DNA from: Cudoniella acicularis
Lineage: Eukaryota; Ascomycota; Leotiomycetes; Helotiales; Helotiaceae
Length of the DNA stretch: 20,269 nt
NCBI GenBank assembly: GCA_013054445.1
Contig: JAAMPI010001079.1
Coordinates: forward strand, 1 to 20,269
Direction: 5' to 3'
The position numbers and the translations under genes were made by a program. Below the pieces are notes generated by a model. That model did not search any database. It was not told the origin of the DNA and worked only from the letters and a program-made list of their open reading frames with translations. This document shows, piece by piece, positions 1 to 11,330 of the stretch; position 1 is the first letter of the stretch, and each line of letters starts with the position of its first letter.

Positions 1-128
1 AACTCGTCTCCCTTAAAGTCTTTACCACCTGGCACTTCGTGAAATTCTCCAACTTCCACTTGCTTCTCGCTTTCGTGGAAGTTAATAGATTCGAATTCGG
101 GTCCGGGTTCTGCATGCATATCTTCCAT
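1..128 (-). CDS. N-terminal part of an unrecognised protein, cut by the window edge
   Basis: An open minus-strand frame starts at an ATG at 126-128 and runs to the left edge without a stop (42 codons plus 2 nt). The protein begins MEDMHAEP and is rich in Glu, Lys and His, so it is a hydrophilic N-terminus. I see no domain. A second in-frame Met lies three codons later. The frame stays open upstream to a TGA at 318-320 but has no earlier ATG. A pyrimidine-rich TTTCAG at about 169-174 (minus sense) could be a splice acceptor, which would put the true start in an earlier exon. A hydrophilic head like this is common in fungal transporters and many other proteins, so I assign no function. Confidence 0.45.
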   Translation of the reverse strand, partial: MEDMHAEPGPEFESINFHESEKQVEVGEFHEVPGGKDFKGDE

Positions 129-889
129 GCAGTTAACCTGTTTCTCGGCCTTTTGCTCCAATGTTTTCTGAAATAAAAACCGCTTTCTATGTCTGTTCTG
201 GATTGTTTCTTTGCTTGATAGGTGTTTATTAGGTTGTTTAGACGTAGCGTATGTGTAATGCAGTTTCGAAAAGCCAAGAGAATTATTTGTAGATCTCGTG
301 GAGATGATGAATGGGAATCATTCCGTGATGTCGTGACTGTAACAGGTTGATCATATTTAGAATAGCAAGTATTTCTAAGGGAAACAATACACCACTGAAT
401 TAAAAACCAACTAATTGTTAAATTTTAAAGCCTAATTCGTAAAAAGTATCTTTGCCTTCTATAACTCTTGACTAATTAGGGTGTATGCTATAATCATTCC
501 TGGTTGTTTTATAACATTCAAGTGATCGCGACAACCCGATGCCTAACAGCGGGGTTACGAAGCCTGAAAATGGCTTAAAATACCCTAAATTTCAGACTTA
601 CACGACCAGGCTCGTAACCTGGTTAATAGCCAATATGAGATTTGTAGCAGGTGTGAATCTATACCGTATGATGTGCAGACGAAAGTCCATTTCGTGATAA
701 AGCATATCGTTGTTTTGAAGGTCGTAATGTCGTTTGAAGGGCGTGATGACGTGGCTCTGAAGGGCACGGACCGAGGTTGCTTAGCGATTGGTCGTCGAGA
801 CAGAAAAGTTGAGACATTATATATAGCCATGTATCTCCATTTATTTGTCCCCACCCTTCTCTCTCTCGAAAAGCCAACTTCTGTTGGAG
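129..889. other. Intergenic region between divergent genes
   Basis: This AT-rich stretch separates the left-edge minus-strand gene from the transporter and probably holds both promoters. No convincing gene is visible. It includes a 36-bp stretch (329-364) similar to the region before the small-protein gene at 10704-10970, and a TATA-like run before the transporter. Confidence 0.6.
818..825 (+). promoter_or_regulatory. TATA-like box of the MFS transporter gene
   Basis: TATATATA lies 65-72 bp upstream of the ATG at 890 and is followed by a pyrimidine-rich leader (CCCTTCTCTCTCTC), a usual fungal core-promoter layout. It is assigned by position and sequence only. Confidence 0.45.
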
Positions 890-2758
890 ATGGCTGAGCA
901 AACGCAAGTAACAATGGACAGTATCACGGCTCCCAAGCCTGCTCCGGCAGGTGCTGGATCCCCGACAGAGCTCCCCCCTAGCGAGCACACCATTGAACCA
1001 CTCGATCTACTCGAGGAACCAAAAGTCCGCACAAAGCTGCGTCTCTACGCCATCTTAGTCGCGCTCTATGTACATTACCCCTTTTATCCCACAGCGAGCA
1101 CCAGTTGGCTAATGATACCTCCTCTAGCTCGTCCTCTTCGTAGCAGCCCTCGATCAAACCATCATCGCAACATCCATCCCTACAATCTCGGCCGCGCTTC
1201 ACTCCGCTTCAGGCTACACCTGGATCGGCGGTGCGTACTTGCTGGCCAATGCTGCAGCAGGTCCCATCGTAACCAACCTTTCCCTTTGTCCCTTCCCCCT
1301 AATTTCTATTCCGAGTGGCCAGGAGGATGTTTCATCTTCTCCTTCCTCCTGGAAAAAAACAGTTCTAATTTGTTGTAGTGGGCCAAATGCAGCGACATTT
1401 GGGGTCGTAAGCCTGCTCTCTTGGGAGCAGTTGGTCTCTTTGCCGTCGCTAGCATCATTGCGGCGCTGAGTACAAGTATGCAGATGTTAATTGCTGCGCG
1501 AGCGCTACAGGGCACAGCTGGCGGTGCCCTATTCCAATTAGTGTCTATCACGATCTCGGATCTCTTTAGTATGCGAAGCCGATCGTTATATCTAGGCTTG
1601 CTAGGGGTAATGTGGGCGGTCGCTGGATCTGCTGGGCCTTTGATTGGAGGAACTTTCTCGCAGCTCGTGAGTTGGCGGTGGTGCTTCTGGATCAATCTCC
1701 CGGTCTGTGGGCTCGCATTTGTAGTCTTGCTACTTTTCTTGGATGTGCACAACCCACGCACGAAGCTGAGCGAAGGCATTATGGCTGTTGACTGGTTTGG
1801 GACGCTCTCTATCCTCGCGGTAACCCTTCTACTTCTCCTCGGACTGGACTTCGGCGGCGCGATATTTCCCTGGAGCAGTCCGAAAGTCATCTGCTTGATT
1901 GTGTTTGGAGCGCTGATGATTGGCGTCTTTCTCTTCAGCGAAAAATTCCTAGCCAAATATCCCCTGATGCCACTAAGCATGTTCAAGAACTGGTCCAATA
2001 ATGCAGCCTTCCTTGTTGGCTTTGCACACAGCATGGTTGCCATCGGCGCAGAGTATTACCTACCGCTGTACTTTCAAAGCGTCAAGCAAGCCTCACCCGT
2101 CCGTAGCGGTCTTCTGATACTACCAATGATGGTAACGGAAGCGGCTGTGGACGTAATGGTCGGCGTCTTAATCCACCAGATAGGCCGCTATAGGGAAATA
2201 ATCTGGGCTGGGGCAACGCTCATGACATTGGGGACAGGACTGTACATCAATCTCCGAACCGACACATCTGTTGCAGAAATCTTTGGTTTCGAAATCGTTG
2301 CTGGTATTGGCACTGCACTACTGTTCCAGGCGCCCATGATCTCCATCCAGAACACTGTCAGCCAGGCTGATACCGCGGCAGCTATAGCGACCTTGGGTTT
2401 CACTCGCAACTTGGCCGCATCATTTTCTATTGTGCTCGGCGGTGTGGTGTTCCAGAATAGTATGACTGCTCGCCAACCATCTCTTGCTGCCGCCGGTCTC
2501 AGCGAATCTGTCCTCGGGGCCTTGTCCAGTGATCAAGCAGCGGCAAATGTGGAGATTATCAAGTCTATCCAGGACGTTGCGCAGCGTCAGGTGGTGCAAG
2601 ACGCTTTTGCGTGGAGTCTCAGGAATATGTTCATAATGTACACCTGCATAGCGGCTGTTGCAATGGTGGCAAGCGCTTTCATCAAGCAGCGACATCTGAG
2701 CACGCAGCACACAGAGACGAAGACGGGGATAAAGCAGTTGACGGAGCGGGTGTCTTGA
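890..2758 (+). CDS. MFS drug:proton antiporter, DHA2 (14-helix) family
   Basis: This is probably a plasma- or vacuolar-membrane exporter of toxic compounds or metabolites driven by proton exchange. Exons are 890-1069, 1128-1268 and 1379-2758, giving 566 aa. The introns (58 and 110 nt) fall between codons, and joining them restores the DHA2 signature. Residues 68-80 read LDQTIIATSIPTI, the family's first-helix motif. SDIWGRK at 112-118 is MFS motif A after helix 2. GxxxGPLIGG near 190-198 is the antiporter motif C in helix 5, followed by WRWCFWINLP near 206-215. Many hydrophobic segments follow, and the tail is short, polar and basic. The start is the ATG at 890, in frame with no earlier ATG; another ATG lies at 914. 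Relatives export toxins, azoles or secondary metabolites, but no biosynthetic cluster lies beside this gene, so the substrate is unknown. It converges with the NLR gene. Confidence 0.93.
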
Positions 2759-3274
2759 GGATGGAGATGGAATCAAGTATAGTATAGATAGCTCATGATG
2801 TGGACTATCGTCTCATCGATCCCCCGAAATCAGTGCTCTTTTATCGGCTACTGCTTGGTATTGAGCGGGCTGCTAGTACTCGGATATGAAAGTAAAGCGA
2901 GTAGTGTGTATTATGCAGGTGCTGCTCAGGTTTCTCAGGGATCTTAGGTCAGGTGGGTGATCTGGGCAGGCGGAGGGTGATTAGCCCTTGAGTAGGAGCG
3001 ACAATATCTCTAAGGCATCCAAGAACCCTTTTTGAGTACTTTTTCTGTTCTGCTACTTTTATTACTTAGTTAAAAATATAGAGACCTATACTGAAAGCAT
3101 TCAGTTCTAAAATTCCCCACCCCCTTTTCCTCTTTCCGAATCTTTCCTTCTCGCCAAGGTTGCTTACCAAAAAAGGGGCGCGTCACGTAGCGCACTTAGC
3201 ATCACCCAGGGTGCATTCGTCGCGCTTAACGTGTATATAATCTAAGTTTATTCCTCTGCAACTTTGATTTCGCG
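2759..3274. other. Intergenic region between convergent genes (3' UTRs)
   Basis: The transporter ends on the left and the minus-strand NLR gene ends on the right, so this stretch should hold two 3' untranslated regions and terminators. No gene is visible. A GC-rich patch near 3175-3230 (GGGGCGCGTCACGTAGCGC) stands out against AT-rich surroundings. An AT-rich string near 3066-3084 (AGTTAAAAATATAGAG) has a close match near 10544-10562 on the other side of the NLR gene. Confidence 0.5.
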
Positions 3275-6200
3275 CTATCGGCCTGGCCCATCTAGATCCC
3301 CCCCTTTTCCACATTCTACTTGTAACCAACTCAACTCTGACATATCCTCAACCTTCACCACAATATCTCCTTCCTCCGGTTCCGGACCATCTTCAGATTC
3401 CTCCGCTGAAGCCACCACACTCACACTCTCACTTTCCGCATTTTCTTCTCCCGTAGATATGGCAACTTCTTCTTCATCATCAGATTCATCTGGAAGCTCA
3501 ATACTCTCCGGATCAAAAGGTTCCAACGGCTCTTCATCAGCTTGCAAATCTTCCACCCATTGCACTGAACCTTCCCACTTTTCCGGCTTGAAATGTGGCT
3601 TGCCTTCTCCCAACATCTCCGCACTTACACCCTCTTCTTTCAAAAGAACCTTCAACACATCCTCATGTCCTATAACTGCTGCTGCGCATACCGGCGATCC
3701 ATACCAGCCACCAGCGGTTTTGGGATCTGCGTTGGCAGAAAGCAGAAGTCTGACTAGAGTCACGTTTCCGGACACAGCTGCAGCTTGAAGAGCAGAGCCA
3801 TATCGACCTCCAGCTATAGACACGTCTGCCCCATTGTCGAGCAGTAATTTCGCAACTTGTACTCGCCCGGCGGCGCATGCAGCTTGCAAAGCAGTTTTGT
3901 ATTTCCCCCCAGTCTTATTGACGTCTGTCCCATGCTTAAGCAACAGTCGAACGATTGAGAATGGACTCTGGAAGGCAGCAGCTTGGAGGACAGAACCAAA
4001 TTTCCCGCCCTTTAAGGTGGTGTCGGCGCCGTGAGCAAGAAGATACTTGACGGCAGTCAGATTGCCATCTCGACATGCGGCGCTATAGAAACCTTGGAGT
4101 TAGTATTGCACCTCTTAGAGGGAGAAAAAAGAGTAGAGGGGAGTGGGGGACTGCGAATTGAGGGCATGTCTCCGAAAATACATACTGGAGAGCGGTTCCA
4201 AAAGGACCTCGAGTGACAGCGTTGATTTCTGCACCCTTGGACACCAACTTTTCGAGAGTTTCTGGTTCACAGCCACGGGCAGCCCGTTGGAGAATTGATC
4301 CTCGCCGGCAGCAAGCGTTGACGTCCGCTCCGTGCTCAAGTAAAAGGTCGATATATTCAAGATTCTCCTTCCAGCAGGCAAGATATAGAGGGTTAACACC
4401 AACTTTCTCATCGGTGATGTTGGGATTTGCACCTAGACTGAGTAGCCTTTCGAAGACACCTTCCTCACCCTCTACGACAGCGGCTCCAAGAGGTGTGCAC
4501 CACTCCCCACCTACCGCATTGATATCAGCACCTGCGTCCAGAACAATGCTCACCAATTCTACCTCATCATCCGACCTCTGGTTGATGAGGAAGTGAAGAG
4601 GAGTACCCCATTTTCCACATAGCTGATTAACATCTACTCCATGCCTTGCAACAGCTTGTTGGACAAGCGTGTGGCAAGCGCCAGAGATGGCTGATCCAAA
4701 TGCGGAACCCCACGTGCCACCTGGAATAGCATGCGATGCACCAGCATCGTATAGCGCCCATATGACGCGGTAGTAGCCGTTGCGGTAAGCAGCTTGCAGA
4801 GCGGTGCCCATTAATCCTCCAGTTGCGTTCACGTCCGCACCGGCTTCGAGAAGCATTGTTATCAGCTCCAGGTTACCGTGGTAAGCCGCTGCTTGGAGGG
4901 CAGAGTGGAATTTCCCGCCAAAATTATTCACATTCGCGCCAGTTTCGATGAGACGTTTGGTGAGGTCCTCGTCTTGTATAAAGGCGGCCGCCTGAATGGC
5001 ATATTGGATCTCGCCGCCATCTCTCAAATTAACGTCTGCGCCACGGTCTATGAGGAGGTTCGCAACGTCCGTTATCTCTGCAAGAATTCTGGAAATACTA
5101 ATTAGCTCTCCTTGATCTAGAAAGGAAGGGAGATGGAAGAATGGCTGGTCCTCTGATTCCGCCGTCTCATTGGTCATGACGCATTATGTATGAGGTAAAG
5201 GTGCCCAGAAAATACACTTACGCTCCAATGAGTGGATTTTTGTAATCCTAAAATGTTAGCATGTCTTTTAACAAGGATCTGGTGAGTACACACATTTCCG
5301 TCTTGATGCTGATTGATGTCTGCTCCAGCATCAAGGAGTAGAGTGACACATTCTGTGCTCCCAGAAACCGCAGCTGCTTGGATAGCCGAACCATGAGTCC
5401 CTCCAACCATGTGCACATCGCTTCCCAGCTCAATAAGAGCAGCCACTGAATCTGCCATCCCATAATATGCTGCACACTGAAGAGCAGTCTTAAACGGAGC
5501 ATCTTCTATCGGTTGGGCTAATGTCGCTCCTTCTTTGACCAGCTTGCGGATGATGACAACGTGGTCACAATAAGCTGCGCACTCCAGCGGTGACATCAAG
5601 CCGGTATCTTCCGTCAGGTCAATAGCCCCTTGAGGAGGTGGATCGATGCATATGTTTACATCTGCTCCTTTTTCCATTAGCAAATCCATGATGACCTCAT
5701 TTCCAATATTGACCGCGTGCATTAGAGGGGAGTCCTCTCTCCCATTGAGGAGGTTTGGATCTGCACCATGATCTAGCAGGATACCAATGGCCTTGAGGTC
5801 CGCGCGTTGGATAGCGGCGTTGAGAGCAAAGCCTGATGGGGATCTCTAAGTCAGCACTGGTGTTTCTATCAGGGCGAAGGAAGACAGTATATGGAATAAG
5901 GAAAGCTCGAAATCTTCTAGGATAATGAGGAACTGGGAGAACGTTCTCTGGAAATACGTACCGTGTCTGCCAGCCTTCTCTGGACACACTGTTTGGTTTA
6001 CATCAACGCTAGCAGCGAGAAGAATCTCTACCACGTGATGATTGCAGTGGTCGCTGTCGAGTGCAGAAATTAGAGCCGTGCCATATTCTCCTCCGAAATT
6101 GTCCGCATCAGCACCAAGCCCCAAGAGAACCTCCACGAAATGTTGATTACCCTTATGGGCTGCGACTTCTAAGGCCCATCGCCATTCATTCGACTTGATT

Positions 6201-9200
6201 TGGCCCAGAGTATCAATATCAGCCCCCTGGCTGATCACATACCGCACTATAGACTCATGCTGCTTATGCGTTGCCACGATCAGAGCATTTGTCATGTCTT
6301 GAGTATTGCCAGTTGGAAGGCCAAGTGAGACGAGGAGTTCGACCATTTCGAGGTTTCCTGCCCAGGCAGCACATACAAGCGCTGTGCCTCGAACGCCTCC
6401 ATCACTATCAAGATCAACCCCAACCTCTGCAAGGATACGGACAATATCTTTATGGCCATTGAGAGCCGCAGCTTGTAAACAATTGCCGTAATGCGGATCA
6501 AAAGCTTGGGCATCTGCTCCTGCAGCTAGGAGCACCTGTACAATTTCGAGATGACCCATAGCGCTCGCTGCATTGAGAGCATTGCGGTGTTTGCCTCCTT
6601 TTGCATTAACGTCAGCCCCGGAAGCTAGGAGAAGCTCGACGACGTCGAGCCTGCCAGCACAGCAAGCCGAGTGCAAAGCATCAGCTCCTTTGTCATTTTC
6701 GTCGTTGACTCGAGCACCAAGATTGATTAATTTCTTGACCAAATCAATCCTCCCAAGAGCTGCTGCTGCCATCAAAGCGCAATCGTGACGGCCACCTTGC
6801 GCGTTGATATTAGCCCCATTGTCTAACAATTTATTGATAATCGAGTCTTCCTTTCCCACTATTGCAGAAATTAGCGGGGTAGAAAACCACCCGCCTCGTG
6901 CGTTGATTGATGCACCAGCATCTAACAAGAGTTGGGTTACCCGGCGATGGCCCCTTTCAGCGGCCGCAGACAATGGTGTGCCAAAGCGAGGGTCTACAAC
7001 TTTGATGCTGGCCCCTCTCTTGAGAAGAACACTAACGACTTCGGGATGTCCTTCGAGAGCAGCAACCTGAAGCGCTGTACCATGCTTGCCACTTTTGTTC
7101 TCAATTGGCGCTCCCCAAGCCAAAAGACTTTCGGTGACTTCGGCATGGCCTCTTGAAGCTGCTAGGTATAGATAGCCGCCTAGTCTCTCTTTAGATCCTC
7201 CTTCAAAGCAGCGATTTAACAGTATTTCGACCACGTTTGCATGGCCCTCGGCGACAGAAGCAGACAAAGGGTTGTCCACTTGATCATCTTCCATCATGGG
7301 ATCTGCTCCTTCATCTAGAAGTGACTCGATAATCTTAGGAAGGCCGAAAAACGCAGCATAGTACAAGGGGGTGAAATGAGTTGGGGGAGCAATGCTGGGG
7401 TTCTTATGCCGTCGTTGGAAATGATATATTTGGAGCCACAAATCATAGTTCTGGCGCCTTTCAGAGTTGGAGTGGAATAGTCGTTCAATAGAATCATGAA
7501 TTTCCAACTCGGAAGTGGATACTTGGTGTGCGTGTTTTGCCCAAGACTTCGAGGCGTACTCGAGAAAGTTGAATTCGACAAGGAAATCGGTCAAATCCCC
7601 AGTGCTTGCAAAAGGAGGCCGATCGAAATCCCTATAGCCGAGATAAGTCAAACACACCTGTGCTAGTTCTGCGTGCACTTCTTCATCGCCAACATAATAC
7701 GCGCTCAGTATGTTTTTAATTCTGTTCGAGACTAAGAACTCCTTGACCGTGAAGTGGGCGAGAGAGACCCTTTGATCGCTTGACACAGTGACAAGACTTC
7801 CGCAATATCCGATGACATCTTCTGGGTCCATAACATCATCCGGATCGAAGTGCTCCTTGTCAGCAGCTGGGTTAATCGCAATCGCAGATGCCAACTCTGC
7901 AAGAGTCAATTCCCGGGTGCCTTGGACAAGCCATTTCAGCAGCCTCTGGACAATTTCAGTGCTATCCTCGTCAATGTTTTGAAGTATCCGCAAATATGTA
8001 TCTTCTAGTGTTTTGGGTAAATGCTTCAAGGCGTCTCGAATCGCGTTGTGGGTTTTAAATTTGCAAAGGTGGTCTATTTGGCAATTGATCCATTGGAACC
8101 TGTGGATGTCAGTCCATATCTCTCAATATTGAAATTTGAAAAGGGACTAAAGTTGTTGAGTATTCTTCTGTAGTGATTTGAGGGAAGGAAAACGAGTTGT
8201 TTTGACCTACATGCCTTCCGCCTTGACAACCAAGGTTTCCGAAATCTGATGCTGAAGATCGGCGTCTTTGACCTTAAGCTTCTTAGATGCAATTCGCGAG
8301 CTCAATGTCGCATCAACGTAGCTCTCAATGTCGCCTGAAACATGAACTGGTCTCATTCTGAGGTTAGGAAAGTCTTTGAATTCCTCATTGATTAGAGGAT
8401 CTTCGCGTGAGCTGACAAATATCTTTACATGCTGGACAGTATCGCAAAGCGCGGTAATTGCCTTCAAAATACATTCTCGATCGTGACATTCATCGACTGC
8501 ATCAATAACAATGAATACCTTATGGAACGAAGTCTCCAGCAAGCTGCTAAAGTTGCTTCTGATCAAGTCTAGCGAAGGAGGTATCATGTTTGCTGCCCGG
8601 TCGTCTTTGCATTGCTCTTTGAAGAAGTTCTGAACGTTCTGAAACACGGCGATGTTTTGAATGCTCAACTGACTGAGTAAGGTTCGTAATACTACAGAAG
8701 GCTCCTGCTTCAAGGGGTCTTTGTAATCGCAATAGAAATATGCAAGTCCCACCTCATCGGATTGGAGTTCGTGTTTCAAATACTGAATAGTACTTGAAGC
8801 AAGTACCGTCTTCCCGGCGCCAGGTATAGCATGGAGCCAGAAAAGGCGGGAAGAATCGTCCTTAAGCCATGTTTGAAACTCCGTGCTGTTCAAGAACCAT
8901 GATCCCGTGCTGCCATGTCGAAGTTTGACGGACGAGTTGTGGCTACTGAGGACGTCAACCGGCGCGAGCCACTTCGTGACCTTCTCCATGCTATTCTCTT
9001 CCATATCATTATGCCATCGCTGCTGGAATTGCTCTGTCACCTCCCAGCGACTGCTTTGGAGTACACGATCTTTGGCAGCTCGAACCCTTTCCGCGTGGGC
9101 TTCTTCCTTTTCCGCAAGGCTGACTTCGGTGTCGATTTTGGCCATGACCTCACCGAGCTTGTCTCGCAGATCTCCGAACTGAACTTTGAATGGTTTCCAC

Positions 9201-10094
9201 ACAAGCTTTATGATAGTAGACAGCCCAACAGGCGTGACAGCGCGTAGGTGATTCAGCCCTTTCCGTTGGCTTGCTTGAACGAACACATTCCTGGCCTTTG
9301 AGCAGAACTCAAACATGATTTGATACACTTCAACCATGAAAAGCTTTAGCTGATCGTTCCGGGGGAAGAGTTGAGGCAAGCGTCGGAGCTGTGACAGATG
9401 AAGGCCCATCACTTCCATCATGTCCGCTATCTTGTCAAAATACTCCGAGTATTCTTTTGCGAGCTATTTCAACATTAGCGACCAACAGTCAGGGATGGAA
9501 CGGGGCAGAAACATAGAGAACGACTCGAAAAGAGCCCCATATTGGCGACAAAAACTCGGGGCTTATGCCTGCGATGATATCGAAGGCTGAGGCATATTGC
9601 TCGATACCAGCGATAAATGGCTTCAAGACTACAGAAGCCTTTCGGCTTTTGCTCTTTGCCTTGTGCTGTTGTTCCGCGGTCTGTACATCCGCTAGAAGAT
9701 TCTCAACCACCGAAGTGGCAGCGAATAACTCCTTCTCATTCGGTGTGAGATTTTTGAAGAAGCTCTCGACGATGCCACCCAGTCTGGTCTTCAGGTCTCT
9801 GAATTCAGTACATTAATCACGGCAAATCCCCAGCCAGACGCGACGCGACGTACGTTTCAATCACGCGACCGGGCATATTGCCACTCACTTGGATTCGTTT
9901 CTTTGGTGTTTAAAAGACCATACAGGCGGAAAATGACGAAGAAATGTATGGGAGTCGAAGAATCGCAGACGCACAAAACGGAGGAGGTCATGATCAAAGC
10001 GGCCTCGAGGCGAAGAAATCCAGCTGGACCCTATCTTCATGCGGGCCGGGCTCGCCGACAAATCATCGTCCGAGCCTTTTGCGGCTGGACCCAT
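3275..10094 (-). CDS. NLR-like STAND protein: DUF7708-like, NACHT, ankyrin repeats
   Basis: This is a large fungal NOD-like receptor, probably a cytosolic signal-sensing ATPase of the self/non-self or stress-response type. Exons on the minus strand are 10094-9889, 9798-9513, 9463-8211, 8099-5962, 5832-5294, 5247-5222, 5088-4186 and 4082-3275. They total 6159 nt, or 2052 aa plus stop, with the frame kept at every junction. Residues about 70-230 resemble the DUF7708 region found before fungal NACHT domains. Walker A GAGKT is at 379-383 and Walker B VFIVIDAVDEC at 480-490. A winged-helix-like stretch follows at about 583-700. About 33 ankyrin repeats span roughly 824-1940, and the last 110 residues are strongly acidic. 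I found no internal stop, so it looks functional. Exon 1 is the least certain part: the ATG at 10094 is the first after an in-frame stop, and 10040 is an alternative. Effector output and ligand are unknown. Confidence 0.87.
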
Positions 10095-10703
10095 TTCAGT
10101 CACGGAGGGCGCCAAACAAGTGCGCCGGATAAATTAAAACCAACCAAAATCTCACTTGAAGCTTAGAGGCTCGCCATGTTCAGAAGCCGGATAGGGGGCT
10201 CGAGCGTAACTTTAACGGTACTGGATTTCGTGAGCAAATGACTTTCCCGACTCTGCAAAAAAGGCTTACGCTCGAACACTTACTCGAGATACTGGCTAAA
10301 TTCCCGATTTTAATTTTTATAAAAAGATAGCACTTACTTTTCTACTCTTTTTTTACATCTATGTAGGCTACATATAAACTGCCTCCAGGAGTCAGTTTCC
10401 TGAGTTCAATTTTTATTCCTTAGGCCCTTAAAGTGCAGCGCTGTACGGCCCTGAAAATATAGTGTAAATAAACACCTAAATATAGTATATGGCCTTACTC
10501 GATAATATTTTTGCTTCATACGTCTAGGTCGGCCCTACTCTGTCACTAGTTAAACATATAGAGCAATGCCATTGTTTTTTTATTTTGTAATTAATACTAT
10601 AACATAATGCTTCCGCTAGTCAAATTTCACTAATATACAACTGAAAATCTCCAACCCAATAATCAACGCGGGTGTCCACTACAAGAACTCATATAATGGC
10701 GCA
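10095..10703. other. Intergenic region with NLR promoter and AT-rich decayed DNA
   Basis: The first 180 bp should be the NLR promoter and hold a 10-bp inverted repeat (10200-10209 and 10266-10275). From about 10290 to 10670 the sequence is AT-rich and has no gene. It carries related fragments, such as GGCCTTACT near 10492 and GGCCCTACT near 10532, and a near-palindrome GTGCAGCGCTGTAC near 10432. It could be a degenerate mobile-element remnant, but I cannot name the element. Confidence 0.5.
10200..10275. repeat. 10-bp inverted repeat in the NLR upstream region
   Basis: TCGAGCGTAA at 10200-10209 and its exact reverse complement TTACGCTCGA at 10266-10275 are separated by 56 bp. They lie 106-181 bp upstream of the NLR start codon. 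They could be paired binding sites for a dimeric regulator, or the ends of a tiny element. Confidence 0.5.
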
Positions 10704-10970
10704 TCAACCTCTACTGCTACCTAAGCCACCGCTTCCAAGGCTATTATCGTCCTTGTCAAGAGGCTTGCCAATATCACAATCAGGGCAGTTGCCATCCTTA
10801 AATTCATCTTCTTCATCATATGCCTCCTGGTCCCTTTGTTTCTCGTGGAACCGCTGGACGTTGTTTTTGAACTCCTCGTTCGTAGCTTCCAAACAGCAAA
10901 GTTGTACTGTTTTTTCCCTCTGGCATCCGTATCCACATCCACGATATTTGAGAACCCTGACCGTGCACAT
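10704..10970 (-). CDS. Small MC-type cysteine-rich protein A (88 aa), CaaX beyond the stop
   Basis: This is the member of the small-protein array nearest the NLR gene. It starts Met-Cys, with further cysteines at 12, 16, 25 and 26 and a CPDC pair at 62-65. The middle (about 32-60) is highly charged and probably helical. There is no signal peptide or membrane segment. The frame ends ...SSRG at a TGA (10704-10706), and the next four codons read Cys-Ala-Ile-Ile followed by TGA, a CaaX box. A single C-to-T change (CGA to TGA) could have cut off a prenylated end; stop readthrough is the alternative. The start context CAAAATGTGCAC nearly matches those of members B and F. The function is unknown; zinc or other metal binding through the CxxC pairs is inference. 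Confidence 0.7.
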   Translation of the reverse strand: MCTVRVLKYRGCGYGCQREKTVQLCCLEATNEEFKNNVQRFHEKQRDQEAYDEEDEFKDGNCPDCDIGKPLDKDDNSLGSGGLGSSRG

Positions 10971-11074
10971 TTTGTATTCTGTTGTGTTTCTTGCTTGGTT
11001 GTAGCTGGGAGGGTTCTTGTTTTGAAATATTACTTATTTAAAAGTAGTTGAGTTTCGGGACACGAAAAGAACAA

Positions 11075-11080
11075 TTTATA
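11075..11080 (-). promoter_or_regulatory. TATA box of small protein A
   Basis: TATAAA on the minus strand lies about 105-110 bp before the ATG of A, close to the distance seen for several paralogues. Confidence 0.5.
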
Positions 11081-11120
11081 TGCTTCCTAGGGCTAATGAG
11101 TCAGTGGTGTTATTCGGAGG

Positions 11121-11131
11121 TGTCGTGAATA
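11121..11131 (-). promoter_or_regulatory. Shared upstream motif TATTCACGACA (copy before A)
   Basis: The same 11-mer occurs on the same strand before paralogue F (14751-14761). A near copy, TATTCACGGAC, lies before C (12521-12531) and a weaker one before B (11744-11753). All lie 150-245 bp upstream of the ATG. It may be a regulator site or just a relic of duplication. Confidence 0.35.
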
Positions 11132-11330
11132 TAACAGGCCGGGCATATTCATAATAAAATCATTGGTAAAGAAAATCAATATATAGTTTAGATTATTCGA
11201 ATTTATTTGAAGAAGAGAATTCTGTGGTTAGAACCCAATGTAAAGTAGAGGCTTTCTGCTCGCCAATTTCTATTATTATTCAAGCTGAACTGTCTGTGCC
11301 ACCAAATGGAATCTCCAGTGCCCCAAAACA

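Larger units (their letters stand above)
10971..11330. other. Intergenic region: promoter of A, 3' flank of B
   Basis: No gene is visible. It contains a minus-strand TATAAA at 11075-11080 and the 11-mer TATTCACGACA (minus sense, 11121-11131). A region around the latter resembles 329-364. Confidence 0.5.

Noticed and set aside
245..700. Plus-strand ATGTGT/ATGTGC starts near 250 and 670
   Set aside because: They encode Met-Cys but stop after 13 and 8 codons and lack any family pattern.
1306..2043. Long minus-strand frame within the transporter
   Set aside because: It is an antisense shadow of exon 3 of a clear MFS gene and crosses its second intron.
3264..3788. Plus-strand Ser/Thr-rich frame
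   Set aside because: It is the antisense of the acidic tail and last ankyrin repeats of the NLR gene.
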